This document shows, in pieces, positions 32,436-42,430 of a stretch of 42,455 nt of DNA. Under the pieces are notes generated by a model. The model made no database searches. It saw nothing but the letters and a program-made list of their open reading frames with translations, and was not told the DNA's origin. The stretch lies in the NCBI GenBank assembly GCA_002455275.1, contig DKKO01000001.1, positions 1-42,455 of the forward strand, written 5' to 3'. Position 1 is the first letter of the stretch. Each line of letters starts with the position of its first letter. The position numbers and the translations under genes are program-made. Source of the stretch: Candidatus Saccharibacteria bacterium UBA6664 (GTDB lineage: Bacteria; Patescibacteriota; Saccharimonadia; Saccharimonadales; Saccharimonadaceae).

Positions 32436-34187
32436 TTGCAACGAAAAGCACTGCAGTTATTTTGGCGCTACACCAGGCCCTATGCGTTTCGGCGTTGGCT
32501 TGCGTTAGCGGGCGTTACCCTTTCCACGGCTGTCGAAAGTTACGTGGCTCCATTCATATTGTCTCTTTTTATCGCCAATCTTGAAACCGGTAAAACTTCG
32601 CTTGATACAGCGTGGCCAATTATTACAGCGTACGGTTTTACTCTTTTGTTTAGTACCGTCATCAGTTGGCGAATTACGCTGTGGGCAACGTGGACTTTCG
32701 AGATATTAGCCCAACGTGACTTGGCTGGCGACATTGTGTCTCATCTTACTTCTCGAAGCTTATCGTTTCATGCCGACCGATTTAGCGGTTCACTTATTAG
32801 CCAGTCAACTAAGCTGCTTGGAGCAATCGAGCGTTTTTGGGATGTGGTTATTTGGGACTTATTACCGATACTCACAGGTATTGTAACCTCTACCGTGATA
32901 CTGAGTTTCATTTTCTGGCAGTATGCGGTATTTCTTCTTATTGTTTCAATTGTGTTTTGCTTCGCAGTCTATCTTGGTTCGCGTTTTATGCTTGAACTCA
33001 ACAAACAAGAAGTATCATCGTGGACAAAACTTACCGGCCGTATCGCGGATGTTGTGACAAACGTGTCTACCGTAAAAGCGTTTGGCAATGAAATACCTGA
33101 ATACAAGTCGGCTAACACAACTTCCGATTTCTGGCGACAAAAAAGCCAGGCTTCAATGCGAGGGTTCTTGAAGGTAAGTACTGTTTGGTCGCTCCTGATT
33201 ACCATCGCCTATATCGCTGCTTTGATACTAACGGTATTGGGTATCGAGCTAGGTACGCTCACTATCGCCACGGCATTTTTGGTGCTTACCTATACCATGA
33301 CCGTGATTCGACATTTGTGGAACTTCAATGGCGTACTAAGAAATTACAACCGTTTAATGGGCGACGCTCATGACATGGTAGAAATTTTAAACCAAGAACA
33401 AGAAGTTATGGACACATCAACGGCCCTATTGGAGCCGTCAAAAGGCAAGATAGAATTTCGCGATGTTTCATTTACTCATGATGACGGTGAGGGCGTTCAG
33501 GTATTTAGTTCACTTAATCTCACCATCAAGGCTGGTGAGAAAGTTGGTGTGGTCGGGCACAGCGGCTCAGGTAAAACTACCTTTACCCGTTTACTGCTGC
33601 GTTTCAGCGATATTGATAGCGGCGAGATATACATCGATGGTCAAAATATCGCCAAGGTATCGCAAGCAAGTCTTCGCAAGGCAATCTCGTATGTTCCGCA
33701 AGAACCACTTCTCTTTCATCGAAGCCTTGAAGAAAATATTGCGTACGGTAAGGCTGATGCGACTCACAGTGAAGTAATTGCGGCCGCAAAAAACGCTCAC
33801 GCTACGGAGTTTATAAAAACATTGCCTGATTCATTTGCAACGATAGTTGGCGAACGTGGCGTAAAACTTTCGGGTGGTCAAAGGCAGCGCGTAGCAATCG
33901 CTCGGGCTATCTTAAAAGACGCACCGATTTTAGTACTCGACGAAGCGACCAGCGCGCTCGATTCTGAATCGGAAAAACTGATACAAGACAGTTTGAGCGA
34001 ATTGATGAAAGGTCGCACGAGTATCGTAATTGCGCACCGCTTATCTACCATTGCCAAACTCGACCGAATTATCGTCCTCGACGCAGGCAAGATTGTTGAA
34101 GACGGTACCCACAGCCAACTTCTTGCTCAAAAAGGTATATACTCAAGATTATGGAATCACCAAAGTGGTGGGTTTATTGAAGAATGA
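32436..34187 (+). CDS. ABC exporter half-transporter, subunit 1
   Basis: A 583-residue fused membrane domain and ATPase of the ABCB/MsbA type. Six helices lie within residues 1-320. In the ATPase domain, Walker A GHSGSGKTT is at about 374-382, the signature LSGGQRQRVAIARAI near 478, Walker B with catalytic Glu ILVLDEAT, and the switch His IAHRLST. The start is TTG at 32436 with GGAG 6 nt upstream. The gene overlaps the next exporter gene by 4 nt (ATGA), so the two form a heterodimer. Both ATP sites appear to have their catalytic residues. Substrates could be lipids, peptides or drugs. Confidence 0.93.
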   Translation: MQRKALQLFWRYTRPYAFRRWLALAGVTLSTAVESYVAPFILSLFIANLETGKTSLDTAWPIITAYGFTLLFSTVISWRITLWATWTFEILAQRDLAGDIVSHLTSRSLSFHADRFSGSLISQSTKLLGAIERFWDVVIWDLLPILTGIVTSTVILSFIFWQYAVFLLIVSIVFCFAVYLGSRFMLELNKQEVSSWTKLTGRIADVVTNVSTVKAFGNEIPEYKSANTTSDFWRQKSQASMRGFLKVSTVWSLLITIAYIAALILTVLGIELGTLTIATAFLVLTYTMTVIRHLWNFNGVLRNYNRLMGDAHDMVEILNQEQEVMDTSTALLEPSKGKIEFRDVSFTHDDGEGVQVFSSLNLTIKAGEKVGVVGHSGSGKTTFTRLLLRFSDIDSGEIYIDGQNIAKVSQASLRKAISYVPQEPLLFHRSLEENIAYGKADATHSEVIAAAKNAHATEFIKTLPDSFATIVGERGVKLSGGQRQRVAIARAILKDAPILVLDEATSALDSESEKLIQDSLSELMKGRTSIVIAHRLSTIAKLDRIIVLDAGKIVEDGTHSQLLAQKGIYSRLWNHQSGGFIEE

Positions 34188-35965
34188 AACTCTATAGCAG
34201 AACGGATGCTCAGACAACTCGTAAAACCTTAGCGATATTTCGCACAGTACTTGGCGAAGAAAAAAAGCGTCTGGTAATTTCAAGTATTTTCATCCCTCTT
34301 CAGCATTTGTTGTACTTGGTGATTTTGCCTCTATTCATTAGCCTTTACGTGCAATCTCTTCTTGAACATTCATTTAACACACCCTATCAATTGTGGCTCA
34401 TTATAGGTATGGCCGTAGCAGGTATCGGGTCGCTGATTGCTGCGCGCATTGGCTTTATCGCGATGTTCAATCACGAAGAAGCTATGACCACCAAATTAAG
34501 CGAACACGCAATGCGGGGTCTTTTGTCGCAGAGCCACACATTTTTTGCGAACAGTAAAGTCGGCGCGTTGGCTGGCGACGTAAATACATTTAGTCGTTCG
34601 TACTTGAGCTTGCTTGATACTGTATTTCTGCAAGCAAGTAGTATTGTGGTCAACTTTGTCGCGAGCCTCATAGTCGTTGCTTTTATTGCGCCAATTATGC
34701 TTCCAGTGATGATCGTGTTGACGTATTTTGTTATTGCTCTTGCACTAAGGTCTTACAACCGCCGGAGCCCACTACGCAACGAGCGTAAAGAACTGCAATC
34801 GAAACTGATGGGAACATTTGGCGATATTATCGGCAACCAAACATTGGTACGCATGTTTGGTCGTAAGGATACCGAAATTCACAGCGTACTTGAACAACGA
34901 AAGAAGATCGAAAAAATCGCTACTGAAGAAATTCGCATACTTGAAAATGGTGCTGAATTGCGACTCGGTGTGTTGGTCGCGTTTCAAATTGTCGTACTCG
35001 TGCTGTGCGGGTGGCTCCTATCGATTGATATGCTCACTATAGCAGGGCTAATATTTATCGTTACCTATCTTGGTAGGGTAACTGGAAGTCTTTTTGCCAT
35101 AAACGGTGTAGTGCGAACCACCGAACAGGCATTCCTAGATGCGTCGAAAATTACAGATATTTTGTCGAAAAGTGTTGAAGTCGTCGATACACCCGATGCC
35201 GCGAAAATGGAAATTAGCGACGGCACCGTTGAGTTTCGTAAGGTGAATTTTGCCTATTCCGACGCCAAAGATCAAGCGATATTCCGAAATTTCAATTTGC
35301 GGATACCGGGCAATCAGAGTATCGGTTTGGTTGGAAGAAGTGGCGGCGGAAAGTCAACGCTTACTCAGCTTGTTTTACGCTACATGGACATACAGTCCGG
35401 TGAGATAACCATCGATGGCCAAAACATTGCACATGTTACCCAAGATAGTTTGCGTAAATATATCTCTTACGTACCGCAAGACCCGTACCTGTTTCATCGC
35501 ACTCTTCGAGAAAATATTGCCTATGGAAAAGAAGATGCGTCTGACGAGTCAATCAAACAGGCTGCCGAACAAGCATTTGCCATGGAATTTATCACTAAAC
35601 TTCCAAACGGCCTCGACACAGTCGTGGGTGAACGTGGCGTGAAATTAAGTGGCGGGCAGCGTCAACGTATTGCTATTGCCAGAGCAATATTAAAAGATGC
35701 CCCGATACTACTTCTGGATGAAGCGACAAGCGCGCTTGATAGTGAAAGCGAGATGTACATTCAAAAAGCACTTGCTGGGCTGATGCAAGGCCGCACTAAT
35801 ATCGTCATCGCTCACCGACTTTCAACCATCGCTAAGCTCGATAGGATCATAGTGCTAGATGATGGCAAGATCATTGAAGATGGCACGCACAAAGACTTAT
35901 TGAAAAATAACGGCGTCTACGCAAAACTCTGGAAGCACCAGAGTGGTGGATTTCTAGAAGAATAA
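34184..35965 (+). CDS. ABC exporter half-transporter, subunit 2
   Basis: A 593-residue partner of the preceding exporter with the same layout. Walker A is GRSGGGKST (about 383-391), the signature LSGGQRQRIAIARAI, Walker B ILLLDEATSALD and switch His IAHRLST. The C-termini of the two subunits are nearly identical (HQSGGFIEE and HQSGGFLEE), which suggests an origin by tandem duplication. Start ATG at 34184 overlaps the previous stop. A strong terminator begins at the stop codon. Confidence 0.93.
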   Translation: MKLYSRTDAQTTRKTLAIFRTVLGEEKKRLVISSIFIPLQHLLYLVILPLFISLYVQSLLEHSFNTPYQLWLIIGMAVAGIGSLIAARIGFIAMFNHEEAMTTKLSEHAMRGLLSQSHTFFANSKVGALAGDVNTFSRSYLSLLDTVFLQASSIVVNFVASLIVVAFIAPIMLPVMIVLTYFVIALALRSYNRRSPLRNERKELQSKLMGTFGDIIGNQTLVRMFGRKDTEIHSVLEQRKKIEKIATEEIRILENGAELRLGVLVAFQIVVLVLCGWLLSIDMLTIAGLIFIVTYLGRVTGSLFAINGVVRTTEQAFLDASKITDILSKSVEVVDTPDAAKMEISDGTVEFRKVNFAYSDAKDQAIFRNFNLRIPGNQSIGLVGRSGGGKSTLTQLVLRYMDIQSGEITIDGQNIAHVTQDSLRKYISYVPQDPYLFHRTLRENIAYGKEDASDESIKQAAEQAFAMEFITKLPNGLDTVVGERGVKLSGGQRQRIAIARAILKDAPILLLDEATSALDSESEMYIQKALAGLMQGRTNIVIAHRLSTIAKLDRIIVLDDGKIIEDGTHKDLLKNNGVYAKLWKHQSGGFLEE

Positions 35966-35994
35966 AATAGCCCGCAATGTACTGCGGGCTATTT
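35965..35994. terminator. Bidirectional terminator between the ABC exporter and rplY
   Basis: A perfect 12-bp stem (35965-35976 with 35983-35994, GC core GCCCGCA/TGCGGGC, loop ATGTAC) flanked by A-tract and T-tract. It serves the plus-strand exporter and the convergent rplY gene ending at 36009. Confidence 0.92.
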
Positions 35995-36008
35995 CTGTTG
36001 AGTAAATA

Positions 36009-36731
36009 TTACTCTTCAGTTTTTGCTTCTTCACCTTCGGCAGGTGCTTCTGCTTCACCGTTTTCTGACTCTACTTCAGACTCGTCGGTTGCGTCACCAG
36101 CGGCTGCATCGTTAGCTGCTGCTAGAGCGCTTGGTTCCCAGGCACTTGCAACCATAAGGTCAGTGACCGAAGATTTTTCTTCTTCGTCTTCGTCACCATG
36201 GTGGCTGTCGTGCTCTACGAATTCAACACCTTCAGGCAAGGTGGCATCGGCAAGTGTTACTTTGTCGCCAGCTTCCTTCAGGCTTAGGATTGAAACTTCA
36301 ACCGCCTCAGGAAGATCCATAGGTAGTGCTTTTACTTCAACCTTTTCAATGTTTTGTAGCACAATCAAACCGGCTTTTTCAGCTTCAGACTCACCTTCGC
36401 CAACTAGGTGCACCGGAACTTCAGCAACTACAGGATCGCTAGCTTTCACCGCGTGGAATGATACGTGTCGAATGCTTCCCTTTACAGGGTCTCGATCAAT
36501 ATCTTTAATCATCGCAATCTTCTTCTTTGTGCCGATACTCAAGTGAACAGGCGTGTAGGTACCCGCGCGACGGTATACTTTGTCCATTACCCCTTTTTCT
36601 ACTTGTACACTGATCGGTTCAATGCCTGGACCATAGACAACAGCCGGCACAAGGCCCTCTTTGCGTAATTTTGCTACTTTCTTGCCATGAACGTCACGTT
36701 CATCAAGTTTAAGATTTACTTTATCTCCCAT
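36009..36731 (-). CDS. rplY: Ribosomal protein L25/general stress protein Ctc
   Basis: A 240-residue long-form bL25 that binds 5S rRNA. The N-terminal domain (VNLKLDERDVHGKKVAKLRKEGLVPAVVYG in pieces, residues about 5-33) is the 5S-binding part, followed by the TL5/CTC beta domain (about 100-185). The last 55 residues are an acidic, Ala/Glu-rich tail. The HDSHHGDEDEEE segment near 180-192 is also highly charged. Divergent from dedA, with a TATAAT on the minus strand within a hairpin (36781-36801). Confidence 0.95.
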   Translation of the reverse strand: MGDKVNLKLDERDVHGKKVAKLRKEGLVPAVVYGPGIEPISVQVEKGVMDKVYRRAGTYTPVHLSIGTKKKIAMIKDIDRDPVKGSIRHVSFHAVKASDPVVAEVPVHLVGEGESEAEKAGLIVLQNIEKVEVKALPMDLPEAVEVSILSLKEAGDKVTLADATLPEGVEFVEHDSHHGDEDEEEKSSVTDLMVASAWEPSALAAANDAAAGDATDESEVESENGEAEAPAEGEEAKTEE

Positions 36732-36780
36732 CTCTCTCCCTTTCTTGGATACTTTTACGGAAATAGTTGTAAGGTTAATT

Positions 36781-36801
36781 ATACCACACTTTTCGTGGTA
36801 T
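36781..36801. promoter_or_regulatory. Inverted repeat in the rplY/dedA divergent promoter region
   Basis: ATACCAC (36781-36787) and GTGGTAT (36795-36801) form a 7-bp inverted repeat with a 7-nt loop. On the minus strand a TATAAT overlaps the left arm at 17-nt spacing from a weak TTATAA. It may be an operator for one or both genes. Confidence 0.45.
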
Positions 36802-36812
36802 TATAAGAGGTA

Positions 36813-37484
36813 ATGATACCTGGCGTAGATTTAGTCGATTTTGTCACGTGGGCAAGCGTGTGGGGTGTGGCTGCGGTGATATTTGCCGAGTCAGGTTTAC
36901 TAGTTGGATTTTTCTTGCCGGGGGACAGTATTCTTTTTACAGCAGGCTTTCTGGCACACGCGGGCGTGCTTAATTTCAACATCCATTTGATGGTTTTAAT
37001 CTTCTTTATCGCGGCAGTAGCTGGCGATAGTGTTGGCTATACGTTTGGACGACGAGCAGGGCCAAGAATATTTAAACGTCCAAATTCACTCTTGTTTAGA
37101 AAAGAGAATGTTGATGCCGCGTCAGAATTTTACGAACGGCATGGTGGCAAAGCTATTATATTGGCTCGTTTTATGCCGGTCATACGCACCTTTGCCCCTA
37201 TCGTTGCAGGGGTTGGTAAAATGAATTATCGCAGGTTTCTTACCTTCAACGTAATTGGCGCTCTCATTTGGGCTGTTGGTGTCACCTATTTTGGATATTA
37301 TGCCGGAGCGTGGCTTGATGCTATGGGCATTGATATCGACCATATTTTGCTGCCTATTGTAGCGTTTATTGTAATCACCTCCGTCGCACCACCGCTTATT
37401 CATATTTTCAAAGATAAAAAACATCGTGATGCTTTTTGGTCAGCGCTGAAAATGCAGCGTGATAAGTTGCTTAGGCGTAAGTAA
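36813..37484 (+). CDS. DedA family membrane protein
   Basis: A 223-residue DedA/VTT-domain protein. FAESGLLVGFFLPGDSILFTAGFLA (residues about 26-50, quoted in parts) is the typical first re-entrant region, GDSVGYTFGRRAG follows, and RFMPVIRTFAPIVAGVGKM is the family arginine motif. DedA proteins are flippases or carriers for undecaprenyl phosphate and other lipids. An AGAGG site precedes the ATG at 36813. The candidate ncRNA follows on the same strand about 50 nt after the stop. Confidence 0.95.
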   Translation: MIPGVDLVDFVTWASVWGVAAVIFAESGLLVGFFLPGDSILFTAGFLAHAGVLNFNIHLMVLIFFIAAVAGDSVGYTFGRRAGPRIFKRPNSLLFRKENVDAASEFYERHGGKAIILARFMPVIRTFAPIVAGVGKMNYRRFLTFNVIGALIWAVGVTYFGYYAGAWLDAMGIDIDHILLPIVAFIVITSVAPPLIHIFKDKKHRDAFWSALKMQRDKLLRRK

Positions 37485-37502
37485 GTATAAAGTCGCTAGA
37501 GC

Positions 37503-37532
37503 TTGTCGATGATGAGGTGTGTACTCTATACT
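37503..37532 (+). promoter_or_regulatory. Candidate promoter of the ncRNA
   Basis: TTGTCG (37503-37508), 18-nt spacer, TATACT (37527-37532). It would start transcription near 37539, just ahead of the structured interval. The -35 match is moderate. Confidence 0.4.
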
Positions 37533-37538
37533 ACTTTT

Positions 37539-37764
<226 letters not shown>

Positions 37765-40578
37765 CTAGAGCATCGATTTGAGATATTGCCCCGTGAAGCT
37801 TGCGGGGATTTTTGTTATGTCTTCAGGCGTACCTTCTGCGACTACTTCACCACCACCAAGACCACCTTCTGGACCCATGTCGATAATATGGTCGGCCGTC
37901 TTAATGACATCGAGGTTATGCTCGATAATAATCATGCTGTTGCCACCTTCAACTAGCTGCTGCAGTATACCTAGCAGGCGCTTAACGTCTTCACTATGCA
38001 AACCTGTCGTTGGTTCGTCGAGGATATACAGCGTTTTACCTGTTGAACGACGAGATAGCTCACTCGATAGCTTAATACGCTGGGCTTCACCGCCACTGAA
38101 TGTGGTGGCAGGCTGGCCAAGCGTAATGTAACCTAAGCCTACATCAACCAGCGTGTTTAACTTGCGCGCAATGGTAGGGATATTGGCAAAAAACTCGGCG
38201 GCTTGTTCGACGGTCATTTCAAGCACGTCAGAAATCGTTTTTTCTTTATATTTAATCTCTAGCGCTTCACGATTGTAGCGCTTGCCTTTACATTCGTCAC
38301 AGGTAACATACACGTCGGGTAAGAAATGCATCTCGATTTTAATCACGCCATCACCCTGACAATTTTCGCAGCGCCCACCTTTTACATTGAAACTAAAACG
38401 ACCAGCTTTGTAACCGCGAATATTTGCTTCTGGCGTGCCAGCAAACAACTCACGAATTGGCGTAAACACACCAGTGTAAGTCGCTGGGTTTGATCGCGGT
38501 GTTCGACCAATTGCCGACTGATCAATAACGATAACTTTATCGAGATGATTGATACCTTCAACGTTTTCGTGCTTGCCTGGTACGGTTTGTGCACGATGTA
38601 ACCTGGCCGAAAGTTCTTTGGCCAAAATGTCATTTACTAGCGTACTTTTACCGCTTCCACTTACACCACTTACTACAGTCATGAGCCCTAATGGAAAAGC
38701 GACATCAATCGTCTTGAGGTTATTTTCAGCTGCTCCACGAATCACAAGTTGTCTATCGGCATCGCGAGTGCGGCGTTTTTTTGGAACGGCGATTTTTTCT
38801 TTGCCCGAGAGATATTTACCAGTAAGACTGCTCGGATGCTTTGCTACTTCATCCGGTGTACCATGTGCGACTATTTCACCACCATGCACCCCTGCATGTG
38901 GGCCAATGTCGATAAGATAATCACTTGAGCGAATCGTATCTTCGTCGTGCTCTACCACCAGCACGGTATTGCCCAGATCTCGTAAGTGCTTAAGCGTTGC
39001 TATCAGACGATCATTGTCGCGCTGGTGTAACCCAATCGAAGGCTCGTCAAGTACGTACAGTACTCCCTGCAAACCCGAACCAATTTGTGTTGCCAAACGA
39101 ATACGCTGGGCTTCACCACCACTCAGCGTATTGGCCGCGCGTGATAATTCAAGATAGTTCAGGCCAACATTATTCATAAAGCCCAATCGAGCAGTAATTT
39201 CTTTAACTATTTGGCTCGCTATAAACAACTCTTGTTCTGTGAGCTTCAAATCATGCAGGAATAAATCGAGGGCCTTATCGACACCAAGGTTACATATGTC
39301 CATAATATTCAAATCGTGCACTGTGACTGCCAGAACTACTGGCTTCAAGCGAGCACCGTTACAGGCGTGACATTTTCGCTCGCGCATAAAACGCTCAATG
39401 TCTTTTCGCATAAATTCGCTGTCGGTTTCTTTGTGTCGACGCTCAAGATTCGGAATCACGCCTTCATACGTGGTATCGTAGCTACGGCCACTGCCAAGGT
39501 CGACGTTGTATCGCTGATTGCCAGTACCATACAAAACTTTTTGCAAGTCTTCATCGCGTAAATCACCCACTGGAACACTCAGGCTGAAGCCATGCGCGTC
39601 GGCTACTTTACCCAATCGTTTCATATACCACGCATCGGCACTTACCCTGTTGTACGGTCGAATGGCTCCTTCGGCTATGGTAAGTCTAGGGTTAAACACT
39701 AGGTCTGGGTCAACCTCGAGTCGACTACCCAACCCAGTACATACTGGGCAGGCACCATGAGGTGCGTTAAAGCTAAATAGTCGTGGCTCAAGCTCTGGGA
39801 TATCTTCACCGGGGTGATCCACGCAGGCATAGCGCTGAGAATAGGTTGTCGTTTCATTTGTATCGACGTTCAACACTTCAACCACACCATCGGCACTATC
39901 AAGCGCCTGTTCGGTAGACTGTGTTACACGGCTGATCTGGCTTGAGCTCATAGCAATGCGATCGACGACGATTTCAATGTCGTGCTTGAACTTTTTATCA
40001 AGCGTCGGAAACTCATCGAGCGAATAGATTACACCATCGACACGTGCTCTCGCAAAGCCTTGCCTGGCATACTGTTCTGGAATGTGAGCAAACTCACCTT
40101 TTTTATCTTTTACTATAGGCGCCAGAATCATAATTCGAGTGCCTTCAGGTATTTTCATAATTTCATCTATGATAGTTTGCGCGGTTCTGCGATGAACGCT
40201 TTTGCCACAAATCGGACAATGTGGCACGCCGATACGTGCATACAATAAACGTAAGTAATCGTATATCTCCGTAACTGTCGCCACAGTACTACGTGGGTTT
40301 CGACTGGTTGATTTTTGATCAATACTAATTGCTGGGCTTAGACCATCAATCTGATCAACATCTGGCTTTTCCATAAGCCCAAGAAATTGCCTGGCGTAAC
40401 TTGAAAGGCTTTCTACATATCGTCGCTGGCCTTCAGCGTAAATCGTGTCAAATGCTAGGCTTGATTTACCAGAACCACTTAAGCCAGTAATAACGACTAG
40501 CTTGTCACGGGGTATCTCAACTGACACATTTTTGAGGTTGTGTTCCCTTGCTCCAACGACACGAATAACATCCGACAT
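37765..40578 (-). CDS. uvrA: Excinuclease subunit UvrA
   Basis: UvrA is the damage sensor of nucleotide excision repair. The 937-residue protein has both ABC ATPase modules: Walker A GLSGSGKSS near residue 33 and GVSGSGKST near 640, with two LSGGEAQRI/FSGGEAQRI signatures. Zinc-binding cysteine pairs are kept: CPICGKSVH, CPVC, CHAC, and the essential CENCQGDG...CDECKGKR finger. This contrasts with the cysteine-free UvrC. The ATG has no Shine-Dalgarno, and a TATAAT lies 8 nt upstream. The stop codon borders the candidate ncRNA interval directly. Confidence 0.97.
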   Translation of the reverse strand: MSDVIRVVGAREHNLKNVSVEIPRDKLVVITGLSGSGKSSLAFDTIYAEGQRRYVESLSSYARQFLGLMEKPDVDQIDGLSPAISIDQKSTSRNPRSTVATVTEIYDYLRLLYARIGVPHCPICGKSVHRRTAQTIIDEIMKIPEGTRIMILAPIVKDKKGEFAHIPEQYARQGFARARVDGVIYSLDEFPTLDKKFKHDIEIVVDRIAMSSSQISRVTQSTEQALDSADGVVEVLNVDTNETTTYSQRYACVDHPGEDIPELEPRLFSFNAPHGACPVCTGLGSRLEVDPDLVFNPRLTIAEGAIRPYNRVSADAWYMKRLGKVADAHGFSLSVPVGDLRDEDLQKVLYGTGNQRYNVDLGSGRSYDTTYEGVIPNLERRHKETDSEFMRKDIERFMRERKCHACNGARLKPVVLAVTVHDLNIMDICNLGVDKALDLFLHDLKLTEQELFIASQIVKEITARLGFMNNVGLNYLELSRAANTLSGGEAQRIRLATQIGSGLQGVLYVLDEPSIGLHQRDNDRLIATLKHLRDLGNTVLVVEHDEDTIRSSDYLIDIGPHAGVHGGEIVAHGTPDEVAKHPSSLTGKYLSGKEKIAVPKKRRTRDADRQLVIRGAAENNLKTIDVAFPLGLMTVVSGVSGSGKSTLVNDILAKELSARLHRAQTVPGKHENVEGINHLDKVIVIDQSAIGRTPRSNPATYTGVFTPIRELFAGTPEANIRGYKAGRFSFNVKGGRCENCQGDGVIKIEMHFLPDVYVTCDECKGKRYNREALEIKYKEKTISDVLEMTVEQAAEFFANIPTIARKLNTLVDVGLGYITLGQPATTFSGGEAQRIKLSSELSRRSTGKTLYILDEPTTGLHSEDVKRLLGILQQLVEGGNSMIIIEHNLDVIKTADHIIDMGPEGGLGGGEVVAEGTPEDITKIPASFTGQYLKSML

Positions 40579-40586
40579 AGCTATGT

Positions 40587-40592
40587 ATTATA
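40587..40592 (-). promoter_or_regulatory. -10 box of a probable leaderless uvrA promoter
   Basis: Minus-strand TATAAT lies 8 nt before the uvrA ATG. No good -35 box is seen at 16-18 nt spacing. The lack of a Shine-Dalgarno agrees with a leaderless transcript. Confidence 0.5.
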
Positions 40593-40717
40593 CCACTTTT
40601 ACCCCTACCGTGCCCAGTCCGTAAGTGTAACGAACAGAATATGATATTTCATTTTGCTTATGATTGCATTTTTTTGCTTTTTAAGCTAGAGTAGTATGAA
40701 ATAATTTGGAGTTGGCC

Positions 40718-40993
40718 ATGCGAAAGAACATCATCGTAGCCAGCCTGGTGGGCTGGGCAATCATATTCGGTATTACATCTGGAACCTTTAGCGGTTTGAT
40801 GATGTTTATTCTTGTCGGTATTGTACCTGGCACAGATACCATTTTGTCACCGATGCAAATGGGCGCGTTGCTTTCGCTCGTCGCCAGTCTTTCAATCATT
40901 ATCGTTGTGAGTAAGCGAAGCAAAACTAGCTTCGAGCGGCGCTACTCTGCTCTTCGTGAGCGCCTCCCAAAACGACGCTTTCATCGTATTTAG
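40718..40993 (+). CDS. Small two-helix membrane protein, function unknown
   Basis: A 91-residue protein with two hydrophobic segments (about 3-34 and 48-64) and a very basic C-terminal tail (SKRSKTSFERRYSALRERLPKRRFHR). I do not recognise a family. The ATG at 40718 has GGAG 6 nt upstream, better than a TTG at 40706. TTGCAT and TAGAGT with 17-nt spacing form a possible promoter. The coding status is supported by the Shine-Dalgarno and by the 4-nt stop overlap with the convergent exonuclease gene, the same arrangement as at other real convergent pairs here. Confidence 0.7.
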   Translation: MRKNIIVASLVGWAIIFGITSGTFSGLMMFILVGIVPGTDTILSPMQMGALLSLVASLSIIIVVSKRSKTSFERRYSALRERLPKRRFHRI

Positions 40994-42414
40994 TACTCTG
41001 TATCAATTGGAACGATTGCTTCAGCCCAAAGCTGTAGTTCTTGCAATATAAATTGCTTTGAATCATCGGTAACATTGGCAGCGCAGCGCTGCAACGACTT
41101 TGCAAATGCAGGTAGTTGAGCCTGTAGATGCTCGGCGCGCCATTGCTCCCATGCACTAACTTCGCTTTCACTCAGTACCTTAGGAAAGTTTCTTGCCTTG
41201 TAGTGTAAAAGCAGTGGCGCCAGGCGCTCATCTTGAAACTCAGGATGAAAATCTGCCAAATTATTCTCATCGGAGTTGCGCACCGTTTCAACTCGCAGCT
41301 TATCTCGGTCGTTCACGAAACTGTCGTACAATTGACCTTCTGGGTCGGTTGATGGCGCGTAGTCACGTGTTCGTTCATAAATTCCGCGAAGAGTCTCGGC
41401 AAATTCCGGATGTTCGAGCAGTATTTTTTTATGACGTTCTACCACTTTAAGATCAAGTCCGACCCGCTCCCAACCTTCGTTCTGACCCAATACACCCAGT
41501 GGTGCGACTGCCGGGCAGCGATTGTATTGCAGTATTTTGGTGGGCAGTTTTACAAAATCCTCAGCTTTGCGTTCTTGCCAGGTGGCAAAGACTTTTTTTG
41601 CAAGCTCATCGCTTGAAAGTTGCACAAAGTCTGTCGGGTCGTAGCGCAAATCATATACCACGACATTGCCATTTGGGGCACTGGTAAGAGGAAAGGCTAC
41701 GGTGGTCTTATGAAATTCTGTCTCGAACCGACCACTTACATAGACAAAAGGCTGCTTTTCATCGAGGTTAATTAGCTGCTGAACTTTCTTTTTGTCGCGC
41801 ATCGCGAGCAGATGCTCAAATAGTTTCGGCTGGTTTTGCTGTATTAAGCGCGCAACTCCAATCAATGCTTCAACATCACTCAAGGCATCGTGAGCCTTGC
41901 TGTGTTCCAGCTTATTGGCTTTGCTTAACAGTTCAAGACGGTTGGTCGCTACGCCGTCTGCATCAACTGGCCACTCTATACCTTCGGGGCGCAGAGCTCG
42001 GGTCATTCGTACTACATCTAACATATCCCAACGGCTACGACCATCGCTCCATGCCCACTCATATGGATCGTAAAAATTCCGCCATAAGGTATGGCGAATA
42101 AATTCGTCGTCAAATCGTACATTGTTAAAGCCAACCGTTATCGTATCGGGGGTAAATACCTCGGCAGCCAGTAGCTTTACGAACTCCGCTTCACTCAACC
42201 CATCAGCTTGCGTTGATTGTGGTGTGATACCTGTTACGAGTACAGCGTCGGGGCTCGGCAGAGTGTCATCACTTAGTTTTACCAGCACATTAATCGCTTC
42301 GCCGACTGGTCGTAGGTTCATATCGGTTCGCTGACCAGCAAATTGCATGATTCGGTCGCTCGAAGCACGTAATCCACTTGTTTCAAGATCATAGAAGAAA
42401 AATGTATTGGCCAT
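40990..42414 (-). CDS. sbcB: Exodeoxyribonuclease I (SbcB type)
   Basis: A 474-residue 3'-5' single-strand DNA exonuclease of the DEDDh class. The catalytic motifs are FYDLETSG (8-15), VGFNNVRFDDEF around residue 100, and KAHDALSDVEA near 180. The SH3-like and C-terminal domains (WERVGLDLKVVERH, LLHYKARNFPKVLSESEVSAW in parts) match ExoI, which interacts with SSB and trims recombination and mismatch-repair intermediates. Length is normal. A TATGCT lies 8 nt before the ATG, so it too may have a very short leader. Confidence 0.94.
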   Translation of the reverse strand: MANTFFFYDLETSGLRASSDRIMQFAGQRTDMNLRPVGEAINVLVKLSDDTLPSPDAVLVTGITPQSTQADGLSEAEFVKLLAAEVFTPDTITVGFNNVRFDDEFIRHTLWRNFYDPYEWAWSDGRSRWDMLDVVRMTRALRPEGIEWPVDADGVATNRLELLSKANKLEHSKAHDALSDVEALIGVARLIQQNQPKLFEHLLAMRDKKKVQQLINLDEKQPFVYVSGRFETEFHKTTVAFPLTSAPNGNVVVYDLRYDPTDFVQLSSDELAKKVFATWQERKAEDFVKLPTKILQYNRCPAVAPLGVLGQNEGWERVGLDLKVVERHKKILLEHPEFAETLRGIYERTRDYAPSTDPEGQLYDSFVNDRDKLRVETVRNSDENNLADFHPEFQDERLAPLLLHYKARNFPKVLSESEVSAWEQWRAEHLQAQLPAFAKSLQRCAANVTDDSKQFILQELQLWAEAIVPIDTEY

Positions 42415-42430
42415 TACTACCTAGCATATC